Shown here: positions 8,604-17,554 of the stretch, in pieces
Numbering within the stretch: the stretch's first letter is position 1
Layout of the letters: every line of letters starts with the position of its first letter
NCBI GenBank assembly: GCA_947499955.1
Contig: CANMQI010000004.1
Coordinates: 215,318 to 279,317 of the forward strand
Length of the DNA stretch: 64,000 bases
Direction: 5' to 3'
Source: an uncultured Granulosicoccus sp.
GTDB taxonomy: Bacteria > Pseudomonadota > Gammaproteobacteria > Granulosicoccales > Granulosicoccaceae
Translations under genes and position numbers: made by a program
The notes under the pieces: model-generated
What the model was told of the DNA's origin: nothing
The model's input: only the letters and a program-made list of their open reading frames with translations
Databases searched by the model: none

Positions 8604-10145
8604 ATGTCGAATAACCCTGAAGAGTCACGTGCTGCTCAGCCGGTGAGCGAGAACATGTCGTCGCCATCGCTCACTACCGCTGCTCGCAACACGTCTGCGT
8701 CGGTCTATGCCGAGGCCGGTTCCGAGCGCCTGTCCAGTGTGAAGGTCAGCGAGTTGATGAGCTCCAGCCCGCACACCATCGACCAGACCGATTCCATCAA
8801 GCTGGGTGCGCAGCGCATGCTGGAGCACCGCATCTCCTGCCTGCCTGTGGTCAGTGGAGATTCTCTGGTCGGACTTGTCACCGAAGCGGACTTTGTCGGC
8901 CGGGTTGTGGCCAGTGGCGTGTCCGTGGATCTGGCGGTAAGTACCGTGATGAGCTCGAAACCGTTGTACGTGAGTCCTGAACAGAGTGTGCTTGATGTCT
9001 TGACCCTGATGACTCGGCACAGAGTTGCTCATATGCCAGTCTGCAGCGAAGGCAGGCTGGTTGGAATCGTGACCCAGACTGACCTTATCCGGCATCAGGT
9101 GGCCTCATCGGTGTTCATGGTCGGGGATATCAGCCGCATGAAGTCGAGTGCGGAAATCGCAGCCATCGTGCAGCAGCTACCCCGGCTGCTGGTGTCACTG
9201 ATCGACAATGGCAGTAGTGCCTTCGAGACGGGACGCATCATGAGTTCCATCACCGGTGCGGTAACTCGCAGGCTGCTGGAGTTGGCAGAGCAGCAGCTTG
9301 GTCCGGCACCGGTCCCCTATGTCTGGCTGGCCTGTGGTTCGCAAGGCCGGCAGGAACAGACCGGTGCGACGGATCAGGACAACTGTCTGATGCTGGATGA
9401 GCAATACGATCCTGATACCCATGGCGAGTACTTTGCTCGACTGGCCGATTTTGTCTGCGACGGACTGGATGAGTCGGGCTATGTGTATTGCCCGGGCGAC
9501 ATGATGGCCAGTAATCCCAAGTGGCGACAACCGGTGTCTGTCTGGCGTGACTATTTCGATGAGTGGATCGAGCGGCCCGGACCCATGGCTCAGATGCTGG
9601 CGAGCGTCATGTTCGATCTGCGCCCCATACACGGTACGGCGTCGTTGTATGAGCCCTTGCGCGATGAGGTGCTTGCCAGAGCCCGCAAAAACAGCCTGTT
9701 CGTGGCCCATATGAGCAGCAACAGTCTGTTGCATCGACCTCAGCTGGGGATGTTTGGTCGGTTTCGCAAGGAGTCCAGCGGTGAGAATCGTGGCAAGATC
9801 GACCTGAAACACGGCGGAGTGGTTCCCATCGTCGATCTGGCGCGTGTCTATGCGCTGTCCACCGGCATAACGCAAGTCAATACCATGGAACGGCTGGGAG
9901 CAGGCGTGGACTCGCCAGTGTTGAGCCAGTCGGGTGCACTGAGCCTGAAGGATGCGCACGAGGTAATCCTGATGGTCAGACTCCGGCACCAGGTCCATCA
10001 GATAAAACAGGGGCAGAAGCCGGATAACTTCGTTGACCCGGCATTGCTGCCGGCGGCGGATCGTGAACGTCTGCGGCATGCCCTCAAGTCAGTCAAGGAG
10101 ATACAGGCCGCGATGAGTAATCGTGTCGCGGTATTCGGTCGTTAA
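8604..10145 (+). CDS. CBS-domain / DUF294 nucleotidyltransferase-like protein
   Basis: About 513 residues. A CBS pair at roughly 45-165 (VSELMSSSPHTI, then VGLVTEADFVGRV and VGIVTQTDLIRH) should bind an adenine nucleotide. It is followed by a DUF294 nucleotidyltransferase-like domain with GSQGRQEQTGATDQDN near residue 247, and a helical DUF294_C domain to the end. The GS and DxD pattern is the nucleotidyltransferase-fold active site. The reaction is unknown; relatives sit next to acetate symporter genes in many Proteobacteria, as here. A second, longer paralogue with an added cyclic-nucleotide domain is encoded at 12105. I start at the ATG at 8604, which follows GCAGGA; an upstream in-frame ATG (8574) overlaps no better site. 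Confidence 0.88.
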   Translation: MSNNPEESRAAQPVSENMSSPSLTTAARNTSASVYAEAGSERLSSVKVSELMSSSPHTIDQTDSIKLGAQRMLEHRISCLPVVSGDSLVGLVTEADFVGRVVASGVSVDLAVSTVMSSKPLYVSPEQSVLDVLTLMTRHRVAHMPVCSEGRLVGIVTQTDLIRHQVASSVFMVGDISRMKSSAEIAAIVQQLPRLLVSLIDNGSSAFETGRIMSSITGAVTRRLLELAEQQLGPAPVPYVWLACGSQGRQEQTGATDQDNCLMLDEQYDPDTHGEYFARLADFVCDGLDESGYVYCPGDMMASNPKWRQPVSVWRDYFDEWIERPGPMAQMLASVMFDLRPIHGTASLYEPLRDEVLARARKNSLFVAHMSSNSLLHRPQLGMFGRFRKESSGENRGKIDLKHGGVVPIVDLARVYALSTGITQVNTMERLGAGVDSPVLSQSGALSLKDAHEVILMVRLRHQVHQIKQGQKPDNFVDPALLPAADRERLRHALKSVKEIQAAMSNRVAVFGR

Positions 10146-10170
10146 CTTCCATTCAAGACACAATCAATAC

Positions 10171-10686
10171 ATGATCGTCCAGCTCATTACCGCCGTTATC
10201 CTGTCTGCTGCCTTGCTCCTCATGTCGTGGGCCGTCTTCCGCACACTGAAACGACCGATGCCCCGCACACTGATCCCGTTGATCATCGGAGGCACGGCCA
10301 TCGGCTATGGCATCTACAGTGAATACACGTGGGAGTCTCGCACGCTGGACAAGATGCCCGAGTCCATCGTTGTCGCAGAGACTTACGCCGGTACATCGGC
10401 GTTTTCTCCCTGGTCATACTTGTTTCCCCGGAATGATCGTCTGATGCTGGTGGACAAGGCAACCATACTTCGCAACCCGGATCACGCCGACTACGCGATG
10501 GTCGATCTTCTTCTGATGCAGAGGTTCAGCCCGGTCGCCAAGGTTCGGCAGCTGGTGGATTGCCGCAATGAAAAGCGTGCCGATCTGACCACGGAGCCGG
10601 AATTCGATGAGCAGGGTCTGCCGATCAACCTGGATTGGAAGGAGCTTGACGCCTCGAATCGATTGCTGGAACTGACCTGCTACTGA
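10171..10686 (+). CDS. Hypothetical membrane-anchored protein
   Basis: 171 residues. Two hydrophobic segments at the N-terminus (about 3-22 and 34-50) are followed by a soluble domain of about 120 residues with two cysteines near the end (VDCRNEK and LLELTCY). I recognise no family. It starts 25 bases after the DUF294 gene, so it is probably co-transcribed with it. It then converges on the LysE gene. The soluble part is probably periplasmic or loosely membrane-apposed; topology cannot be fixed by eye. Confidence 0.7.
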   Translation: MIVQLITAVILSAALLLMSWAVFRTLKRPMPRTLIPLIIGGTAIGYGIYSEYTWESRTLDKMPESIVVAETYAGTSAFSPWSYLFPRNDRLMLVDKATILRNPDHADYAMVDLLLMQRFSPVAKVRQLVDCRNEKRADLTTEPEFDEQGLPINLDWKELDASNRLLELTCY

Positions 10687-10715
10687 GGATCGTCCGTGTC
10701 ATCGGAACGGTAGGT

Positions 10716-11327
10716 TTATCGGTCGGCCAAGGCCAGCTTCAATCCGAGAAATGCAAATGTTCCTGCGAAAATGCCTTTGATCCATCGGAGCACGGCAGGG
10801 GATTCGATGACATACGTTCTGGCCCGCGCCGCGAATGCACCGTATATCACGAAGACCACCAAGGTCATCAGCATGAATATGCCGGCAAGGTAGGCCAGGT
10901 AGACAATCGAGCCGGCTTTGTCGATGGGGACGAACTGCGGAAGGAATGCCAGAAAGAACAGGGACAGCTTCGGGTTGAGTATGTTCAACAGCGTGCCCTG
11001 CAATGCTGTGCGAAACAGGGATCTCTCGTCCTCATCTTCATCGACCTGCATCAAGCCTTCATCTCGCAGGATGTTCCAGGCCATATAAAACAGATAGGCC
11101 ACTCCCAGGTATTTGACGAATTGAAATGCCAGGGCGCTGGTATGGAAAATGGCAGCAAGCCCCAGAATGCTGGCTGCCGCCGCAGGTACGATCCCGACTG
11201 TGCAGCCGGTAGCGGCCGCGACGGCAGGTCTGAAGCCTCGACCCAGGCCAATGGCCATGGTGTAGATGACACCGGTACCCGGCAATAACACGACAAGCAG
11301 AGAGGTCAGCAGGAATTCCACGCTCAT
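10716..11327 (-). CDS. LysE/RhtB family exporter
   Basis: A 203-residue inner-membrane protein with six predicted helices. It has the family hallmark near the N-terminus (LLPGTGVIYTMAIGLGRGFRPAVAAATGCTVGI, compare PGP..........G...G...G). Members export amino acids or homoserine lactone-like compounds. Here the proline-glycine signature reads PGTG. The charged loop DEGLMQVDEDEDERS lies between helices 3 and 4. It stands apart from its neighbours, and its substrate is unknown. Confidence 0.88.
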   Translation of the reverse strand: MSVEFLLTSLLVVLLPGTGVIYTMAIGLGRGFRPAVAAATGCTVGIVPAAAASILGLAAIFHTSALAFQFVKYLGVAYLFYMAWNILRDEGLMQVDEDEDERSLFRTALQGTLLNILNPKLSLFFLAFLPQFVPIDKAGSIVYLAYLAGIFMLMTLVVFVIYGAFAARARTYVIESPAVLRWIKGIFAGTFAFLGLKLALADR

Positions 11328-11379
11328 GAGGGTCGTTTTCTCAGTGTATCTTCAGGCATCCGGTAACGGCTGTATCCGC

Positions 11380-12099
11380 TCAGTAGCGGCGCGTCAGGTC
11401 ATCAAGTCGTAACGGTCGGTTGGATGTTCGATAGGCGATTTGCGCCAGCAGCAGTTCACCGGCACCAATGGCATCACTCAGCGCATCATGAGCTCGGTAG
11501 CGAGGCAGTCCATATTGCTGGCGCAATGCGTCGAGCCGGAGTGCACCGGGGGCGATGGGCGAGCCGGATCGCACGATCTTGCGCTGTTCGAGTTCGAGGG
11601 TGTCAACGAGCGGGGCGACAAAGGGGTAGCCATACAGTCGACGGCAGGCGATGTCCAGGAAATCATGTTCGATACGTGCACTGTGAGCGACCAGCACACG
11701 GCCGGCCAGCGCCTTCAACAGCGGCGGCAGAGCGTCGGCCAGTGGCAGTCCTTCACGGGCACGGTCATCGAGAATGCCGTGTACCACGGCCGAAGACTCG
11801 GGAATGTCGCGCTCTGGCCGTACCAGATAGTGGCGGGCACCGCCCAGGCGCAGGCCATGGCCGGAGATAGGCACGAAACCGATACTCAGCAGTTCGTCAC
11901 GCTGTGGTACGAGCCCCGTCGTCTCGATATCGAGGGCAAGGTAATCGGTCGACACCGATGGCGTAGCAGGTTTGGTGAAGGGTACCTGGTAGTAGTCACG
12001 TAGTGGACCCGCCGGCACACGCTTGAGCCACCAGAGTCTCTGCTGCTCGAGTGAGAACAGGCGTCGGCAGACGAAACTGCCCATGGTTCTATCCAGCAT
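11380..12099 (-). CDS. 3'-5' exonuclease, DnaQ/DEDD family
   Basis: 239 residues. The exonuclease core runs from about residue 50: LALDIETTGL (Exo I, D and E), HSARIEHDFLD (Exo II region) and RAHDALSDAIGAGEL (Exo III with final D), so all acidic metal ligands and the Exo III histidine look present. It resembles the PolC/epsilon-type exonucleases encoded beside DUF294/CBS proteins in acetate symporter loci of many Proteobacteria. It starts five bases after the stop of the CBS-DUF294 gene, so it is in that operon. An alternative ATG lies at 12084. Why an exonuclease belongs in this locus is not known. Confidence 0.85.
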   Translation of the reverse strand: MLDRTMGSFVCRRLFSLEQQRLWWLKRVPAGPLRDYYQVPFTKPATPSVSTDYLALDIETTGLVPQRDELLSIGFVPISGHGLRLGGARHYLVRPERDIPESSAVVHGILDDRAREGLPLADALPPLLKALAGRVLVAHSARIEHDFLDIACRRLYGYPFVAPLVDTLELEQRKIVRSGSPIAPGALRLDALRQQYGLPRYRAHDALSDAIGAGELLLAQIAYRTSNRPLRLDDLTRRY

Positions 12100-12104
12100 C
12101 GGGA

Positions 12105-13961
12105 TCAGCGCCCGAACCGCTGCGCCAGCGAGCGCTGCATGGTGCGCACGATGGCAAAGGCATCTTTCAGGTGGCCGCGTTCGAAGCGTGACAGTGAATC
12201 GGGGGCGACCAGGCTGTCCGGCTCGATGCCCGATTCAAGCTGGCGCGCCTGATGCCGGAACCGCGTGTCGGAGAGGAAGGTCAGTGCATCGCCCAGATCC
12301 CGTGCGCCGCTTTCGCTGAGTTCGTCTGTCGTGCCCGCCGCCTTGAGCCGTTCGCGGGTATTGACCTCATCGATTCCGCCAGCCAGCGCATAGACACGTG
12401 CCAGCTCCACGATGGGAACGACACCTGCGAGTTTGAGGTCGAGTACGCCGGTCTCGTCGCGACCGCCACTCAGCACGAAATTGCGGAAAAACCCGAGTGG
12501 AGGCTGGCGAGTGAGAGCATTGCCAGTCAGATGCGACAGAAAGATGGTATTGCCGCGAGTGCGTTCCAGCAGCGAACTGCGCAGCGTGGCGCTCAGGGCG
12601 GCATCACCATAGACGTGGCGTAGATCGAAGAACGTACAGCCGTGCATCAGGGCCGTGGGGTCAGGGTTGTCGATCCAGTGGGCAAAACGTGCTTGCCAGT
12701 TCGCCAGGGGTTCACGCCATTCAGGGTTGGTGGCCATGACCTCACCGGGGCAGTGAGCTTGTCCGCAGGCGGCAAGGCCGTCACAGACAAAGCGGGCCAG
12801 AGCCTCGAAATAGTCACCGTCTCGAGCGTCGTCGTAGGCGTCATCCAGAATCAGTGCATTGTCCTGATCGGAGGCGATGGTGAATTCGCCGCGAGCCTGA
12901 GAGCCTGCAACGACCCAGGCGTAATCAACCGGTGGCGCACCGAATTTCAGTTCGGCAAGCTCCAGCAGGCGAATGGCCAGCGCGTCGGCGATACCGGTGA
13001 CAATGCGCTGCGTACGCTCGGCAGAGGCACCCGCGGCTGCCAGGTTCTGGACGAGCAGTGGCAGGCGGCCGGCTACCTCCGCAAGTGTTTCTACCGTATC
13101 CTGACGATGAATATCTGCCGCCAGATAAACGGATGAGGTGGTGTGACGTTCGATGAAGTCGGATGCGGTGACCACGCCTGCAACATGATGACCGTCGACC
13201 ACCGGTAGATGATGAATGCGATGCCGCGCCATCATCAGCAAGGCATCGTAGGCATTGGTATCGACGCTGGCGGTAACCGGTGCCATGGTCATCACATCAC
13301 TCAGGGGAGAATCGTAGTCCAGTCCTGCAGCGATCACACGCAGTCGCAGATCCCGATCGGTCAGCACACCAAAGAGCACGTCCTCCTCGACCACGAGCAT
13401 TGATGAGACCTTCTCCGCGCTCATCACTTCCGCCGCCCGGCGGATGGAGGCCGCCGGTGGCAGGTGTATGGGCTCGCGTCCCAGCAGGTCGCCGAGTCGC
13501 GTGTCGGTCAGGTTCAAGGGAGAATCGCTGGCTTCGTCGTGGTGACGGACGGCATCGCGCAATCGCCCAGCGCCTGCGGGTGCCAGGAACCAGGCTATCT
13601 GGCTGTGTTCGTCACACAGTCGATCGACCACGCTGGCCGGCATGCGATAGAGCAATGTGTCCTCCAGTGCCACGTAGTGATGATTCTTCGCCAGTTCATG
13701 CGCCGATGCACGGTAGCCAAGCAGATCGCCTTCGCCAAGACGGGCGAGCAGTTCGCCTGTCTCTGCACGAAGTTCCACGGCACCGTTGCGAACCAGGCTC
13801 AGCGCGGGCTCACCTTGTTCGGTCTCGGGGATTTCCGTCTCTCGGCGTACATAGCGAACCGTGATGGCTTCGACCGTGGCGACCAGCGCCTCGGCAGGCA
13901 ATTGATCGAACGGTCGCTGCGCGCCGATGAAGTCCCGGATTTCAAGTTCTTCGATATCCAT
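12105..13961 (-). CDS. Cyclic-nucleotide-binding / CBS / DUF294 nucleotidyltransferase-like protein
   Basis: About 618 residues. Order of domains: a cNMP-binding (CRP-like) domain at roughly 15-125, a CBS pair at 155-280 (MSAEKVSSMLVVEEDVLFGVLTDRD and MTMAPVTASVDTNAYD), a DUF294 nucleotidyltransferase-like domain with AGSQARGEFTIASDQDN near 355-372, and a helical DUF294_C domain. This resembles proteins that couple an adenylate/cAMP signal to an unknown nucleotidyl transfer. I use the ATG at 13961, one base after the kinase stop; an open frame extends further upstream only through the kinase gene. It is encoded with the CrbS-like kinase and probably senses energy state during acetate growth (inference). 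Confidence 0.88.
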   Translation of the reverse strand: MDIEELEIRDFIGAQRPFDQLPAEALVATVEAITVRYVRRETEIPETEQGEPALSLVRNGAVELRAETGELLARLGEGDLLGYRASAHELAKNHHYVALEDTLLYRMPASVVDRLCDEHSQIAWFLAPAGAGRLRDAVRHHDEASDSPLNLTDTRLGDLLGREPIHLPPAASIRRAAEVMSAEKVSSMLVVEEDVLFGVLTDRDLRLRVIAAGLDYDSPLSDVMTMAPVTASVDTNAYDALLMMARHRIHHLPVVDGHHVAGVVTASDFIERHTTSSVYLAADIHRQDTVETLAEVAGRLPLLVQNLAAAGASAERTQRIVTGIADALAIRLLELAELKFGAPPVDYAWVVAGSQARGEFTIASDQDNALILDDAYDDARDGDYFEALARFVCDGLAACGQAHCPGEVMATNPEWREPLANWQARFAHWIDNPDPTALMHGCTFFDLRHVYGDAALSATLRSSLLERTRGNTIFLSHLTGNALTRQPPLGFFRNFVLSGGRDETGVLDLKLAGVVPIVELARVYALAGGIDEVNTRERLKAAGTTDELSESGARDLGDALTFLSDTRFRHQARQLESGIEPDSLVAPDSLSRFERGHLKDAFAIVRTMQRSLAQRFGR

Positions 13962-13962
13962 G

Positions 13963-16773
13963 TCAATGATCCGTCTTCGGTTCGGGGTGCTCCCCCCTGG
14001 CGGTGTCATGCTCGTCACCGTCACCGGTGTGGCAGGGCAGATCGAGCGCAAATACCGTACTGCCCGGGCAGGTGCGCGCGACGTGCAGACGCCCACCGTG
14101 ATGTTCAGCGATATGTCGGGAGATGGGCAGGCCAAGCCCGGTTCCCAGTGACTCACCGGCGTTCGCGCGATTTGCCTGATGAAATTTTTCAAACACATGG
14201 TCGACATCGTCAGGCAGGATGCCGGCGCCGTTGTCTTCGACCTCGATACGGCACTGTGCATCGGTCACCGACAATCGTACCCCGATCCGGCCGCTGTGCG
14301 GGTCGCAGAATTTGACTGCATTCGACAGCAGATTGACAAGCAGCTGCATGAGGCGATCACCGTCGACATCGACAGTCACCTCCTCCTCCGGCAGAGACTT
14401 CTCCAGCGTGATATCGCGCTCACGAATCAGCTGGCTGACGGTTGCCAGTGAGTCGTTGACGATATCGCGCAGGTCGAATACCTCGTGCCGCCATTCCATG
14501 CGACCCGACTCGATCTTGGCTAGATCCAGTACCTGATCGACCAGGCGTGTCAGGCGTTCAGACTCCTTGACGATGATGTCCAGAAACTCTTCACGCTGCG
14601 CATTCTCCATGTCCGGGTTGGAGAGCAGAATCTCGGAGAAAGCACGGATGGAGGTCAGGGGGGTGCGCAGTTCATGACTGACCGTTGCCACGAATTCGTC
14701 CTTGAGTCGATCGAGCTCCTGCAAACGCTCATTGGCAGAGCGCAGTTCCCGTGTGGCGGCTTCAAGTTCACGCGACTGGCGTTCCAGTCGGCGACTGTGG
14801 CTGCGTACCTTGGAGCTCTCTTCCAGAATACTGAGGACGCTTTCGATGCTCGGCGCCGTACCTCCCGCCACAGAATTGACCATGACGCGCGCCGATGCTG
14901 CGCCAATGGCTCCGGCAAGCAGGCGTTCGCTGTGTTCGACAAGCACGGGTGAGGCGATTTCCCGCCGACGCTCTTCGATGTCGGTGCGCGAGCCTTCGCC
15001 ATGAACATCGAGCGCGGTTGCAAATGCGCGCTCGGTACGAGGATGACCGAGGAAACGGCCAACCAGGGTCTCAAGTTCACCCACTGTGGCATGTCCCGGC
15101 AGGGAGTCGGCATCCAGTCGTCGCCCGCCGTCGGCGAAAACCCCGACGAAGCGTTCCGCCTGCACACGTTCCATGACCGAACGGGTACCGAACAGTGACA
15201 GGGTGACCAGCAGTCCGGCATTGAACAGCATGCTCCAGAAGAGCGAGTGCGTGATGGCGTCCAGCCCCTGCAGTCCGAACAGGTGCAAGGGCTGCAGTAA
15301 CGTGATTCCGAAGGGTCCGTCGGTGATGAAGCTTGCTGGCAACCAGCCGGCCTGTGCGAATTCCGGCAGAAGCAGGGTATACAGCCAGATGGCAAAGCCT
15401 GCACTGATGCCGGCAATGGCCCCGATACGGCTGGCAGCCTTCCAATAGAGCCCGAACATCACCGCCGGGGCAAACTGCGCCACGGCACAGAAAGAGACAA
15501 GGCCGATCGTGACCAGAGAATACGATTCACCGATCAGGTAGAAATGCAGATATCCGAGCAACAATATGACGACGATGGTAACGCGACGTATGCGCATCAG
15601 GTTTCTGCCCGCATCGAGGCGGGTGGTGAAGGATCGGCCGCGTGTGCGCAACAGTATCGGCATGAGCAGATCGTTGGACACCATCGTCGTGAGTGCGATG
15701 GTTGCGACGATGACCATGCCGGTAGCGGCTGAGAGTCCGCCCAGAAAGACGAAAAGGGCCAGCATCGTGTGTTGCTCGGCCAGGGGGAGTGTCAGTACAT
15801 ACGTGTCAGGATCGACAACACCTCCCGGGAAACGCATCTCACCCGCGAAGGCCAGTGGCAACACGAACAGGTTGATGACCAGTAGATAGAGCGGGAACAG
15901 CCACATGGCTCGACGCACATGATTCTCGTCGACATTCTCGATGACGGCCATGTGGAACTGACGTGGCAGAAACATGACGGCAACCATGGACAACAGTGTC
16001 AGCGACAACCAGCTGGTGTAGCCCCCCGGAAGTCCTTCGGTTCTCGTCAGCGCATGCAAGCGTGGTTCACTCATGGCCTGGCGAAACAATTCCCCGGGTC
16101 CGTCGAACAGGCCGAAGCTCACCCATAGGCCCACTGCGAGGAAGGCGACAAGCTTGAACAACGATTCGAAAGCCACGGCGGCCACCATGCCTTCATGCCG
16201 CTCGGTGACATCGATATTGCGAGCACCGAACAGGATGGTGAATGCGGCCAGAGCGAGTGCGATCCAGAACGCGGTGTCCTGCCAGGGGAGTTCGCGAACC
16301 GTGGTGGACATATTGCCCAGATCAGGATAATCACGCAGCACCATGTAGCTTGTCGAGATCGCCTTCAATTGCAGCGAAATATAGGGCAGGATGCCAATCA
16401 CCGCCACGACCGTCACGAGCCCGCCAAGCAGCGCACTCTTGCCGTAGCGTGAAGCGATGAAGTCGGCAATCGAGTTCAATCGCTGTTGACGAGAGATACG
16501 AATGATCTTTCTGAGCACGAACCACCACGTTGCGGCCATCAGTGTCGGGCCGAGGTAGATCGGCAGAAAGCCCATGCCGGTGTTGGCCGCACGGCCGACG
16601 CTACCGTAGTAGGTCCAGGCGGTGCAATATACGGCCAGGGACAAGGTGTAGACGTAGGGGTTTGCAATCAGGCTTCGGTCGGCTGCCGCCGCACGTTCGC
16701 CAAGATGGGCAATGATGAACAGCAACGCAAGGTAGCTGAGCGAGGCGAGCAGAATGACGCTGCCGGACAGCAC
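13963..16773 (-). CDS. CrbS-like sodium-symporter/histidine kinase
   Basis: 936 residues. The first 500 form an SSS-type transporter domain with about 12-13 helices (YGSVGRAANTGMGFLPIYLGP near the start). Then come a STAC-like connector (about 570-640), a coiled coil (about 655-695), HisKA with HELRTPLTSI near 700, and HATPase_c with NLLSNAVKF, VEDNGAGI and GTGLGLPI. CrbS of Vibrio and MxtR of Pseudomonas share this plan and control acs with CrbR/ErdR. Unlike typical CrbS, there is no C-terminal receiver; a separate receiver protein is encoded two genes upstream. It starts with GTG directly abutting the upstream stop. Confidence 0.9.
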   Translation of the reverse strand: MLSGSVILLASLSYLALLFIIAHLGERAAAADRSLIANPYVYTLSLAVYCTAWTYYGSVGRAANTGMGFLPIYLGPTLMAATWWFVLRKIIRISRQQRLNSIADFIASRYGKSALLGGLVTVVAVIGILPYISLQLKAISTSYMVLRDYPDLGNMSTTVRELPWQDTAFWIALALAAFTILFGARNIDVTERHEGMVAAVAFESLFKLVAFLAVGLWVSFGLFDGPGELFRQAMSEPRLHALTRTEGLPGGYTSWLSLTLLSMVAVMFLPRQFHMAVIENVDENHVRRAMWLFPLYLLVINLFVLPLAFAGEMRFPGGVVDPDTYVLTLPLAEQHTMLALFVFLGGLSAATGMVIVATIALTTMVSNDLLMPILLRTRGRSFTTRLDAGRNLMRIRRVTIVVILLLGYLHFYLIGESYSLVTIGLVSFCAVAQFAPAVMFGLYWKAASRIGAIAGISAGFAIWLYTLLLPEFAQAGWLPASFITDGPFGITLLQPLHLFGLQGLDAITHSLFWSMLFNAGLLVTLSLFGTRSVMERVQAERFVGVFADGGRRLDADSLPGHATVGELETLVGRFLGHPRTERAFATALDVHGEGSRTDIEERRREIASPVLVEHSERLLAGAIGAASARVMVNSVAGGTAPSIESVLSILEESSKVRSHSRRLERQSRELEAATRELRSANERLQELDRLKDEFVATVSHELRTPLTSIRAFSEILLSNPDMENAQREEFLDIIVKESERLTRLVDQVLDLAKIESGRMEWRHEVFDLRDIVNDSLATVSQLIRERDITLEKSLPEEEVTVDVDGDRLMQLLVNLLSNAVKFCDPHSGRIGVRLSVTDAQCRIEVEDNGAGILPDDVDHVFEKFHQANRANAGESLGTGLGLPISRHIAEHHGGRLHVARTCPGSTVFALDLPCHTGDGDEHDTARGEHPEPKTDH

Positions 16774-17106
16774 TCAGTCGTCCGTGTTGCGATGCCGACC
16801 GGATGCCGGGGCAGCAACGCCGTTGGCGATATCCCTGTCGCCAGTGCCGAGAGCATTCCGGTGTGCGCCCGCAGGCTCTCCTGACTGGTAGCCCTTCGGA
16901 AGGCGTGGGCTACTGCGATGTTCGACCAGGACAGCCAGTCCCACGATCAGCGCCGTCCAGACAACAAAAACGTGCAGGAAAGGCAGTGGGATGCCGAACA
17001 CCGAGGTGTCGCGATCAAACAGCGCGATCAGCGGGTAGTTCAGGGCGAGCACGCCGGCGATAGCCAGCGCGCTGAAACCGGCTCCGGACTCCCAGGCGGG
17101 CTTCAC
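16774..17106 (-). CDS. Small two-helix membrane protein, probable partner of the symporter-kinase
   Basis: 110 residues with two membrane segments (about 12-30 and 38-60) joined by a short polar turn holding FGIPLPFLHVFVVW. A hydrophilic Gly/Arg-rich tail follows. The pattern recalls small subunits of sodium:solute symporters (DUF3311/DUF4212-like): two helices, a G-x-P turn and a tryptophan in helix 2. It overlaps the receiver stop (ATGA) and its stop abuts the kinase start, so all three are tightly coupled. I infer that it pairs with the kinase's symporter domain, as DUF4212 does with the real transporter. Confidence 0.65.
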   Translation of the reverse strand: MKPAWESGAGFSALAIAGVLALNYPLIALFDRDTSVFGIPLPFLHVFVVWTALIVGLAVLVEHRSSPRLPKGYQSGEPAGAHRNALGTGDRDIANGVAAPASGRHRNTDD

Positions 17107-17474
17107 GCGTCACCAAGCAGTGATTCGACCCGCTGGACAAGTTCTCGGGTAGAGAAGGGTTTGGTGAGGTAATCGTTGGCACCGGCGGCCATACCTTTCT
17201 CACGCTCGATCTCCCTGCCTCGCGCCGTCAGCATCAGCACTCGTACATCACGCGTCTTCTCATCAGCGCGTAGCCTCGAACAGACAGTGTAGCCATCGAG
17301 CTTGGGCAGGTTGACATCAAGCAGTATCAGATCGGGTACCAACTCGGCGACGGCGTTCAATGCTTCCTGCCCGTCACCCACGGAGCGTACAGAATGGCCT
17401 GCCTGCTTCATCAGGAATTCGAGAGAAAGGGCGATGTTGCGTTCGTCCTCGACAATGAGTATTTCATGCGCCAT
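17103..17474 (-). CDS. Single-domain response regulator
   Basis: A 123-residue receiver with no output domain. Seen: acidic pair in ILIVEDERN, phosphoacceptor D53 in LLDVNLP, T in MLTARG and lysine in LTKPFS, so the active site is complete. It overlaps the small membrane gene by four bases and lies two genes before the CrbS-like kinase, which lacks its own receiver. It is therefore the obvious phosphorylation partner and could relay to a further regulator. Confidence 0.9.
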   Translation of the reverse strand: MAHEILIVEDERNIALSLEFLMKQAGHSVRSVGDGQEALNAVAELVPDLILLDVNLPKLDGYTVCSRLRADEKTRDVRVLMLTARGREIEREKGMAAGANDYLTKPFSTRELVQRVESLLGDA

Positions 17475-17554
17475 GTAATGAGTATACTGCGCAAGCCGTT
17501 CGCGTGCACAACTGCTTGCTGGCAGGTTCGGTTGGCATCTCGTGTCCCGCTGAT

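Noticed and set aside
11424..16884. Many long plus-strand frames opposite the exonuclease, CBS-DUF294 and kinase genes
   Set aside because: These are antisense shadows of GC-rich genes; the minus-strand proteins have full domain motifs.
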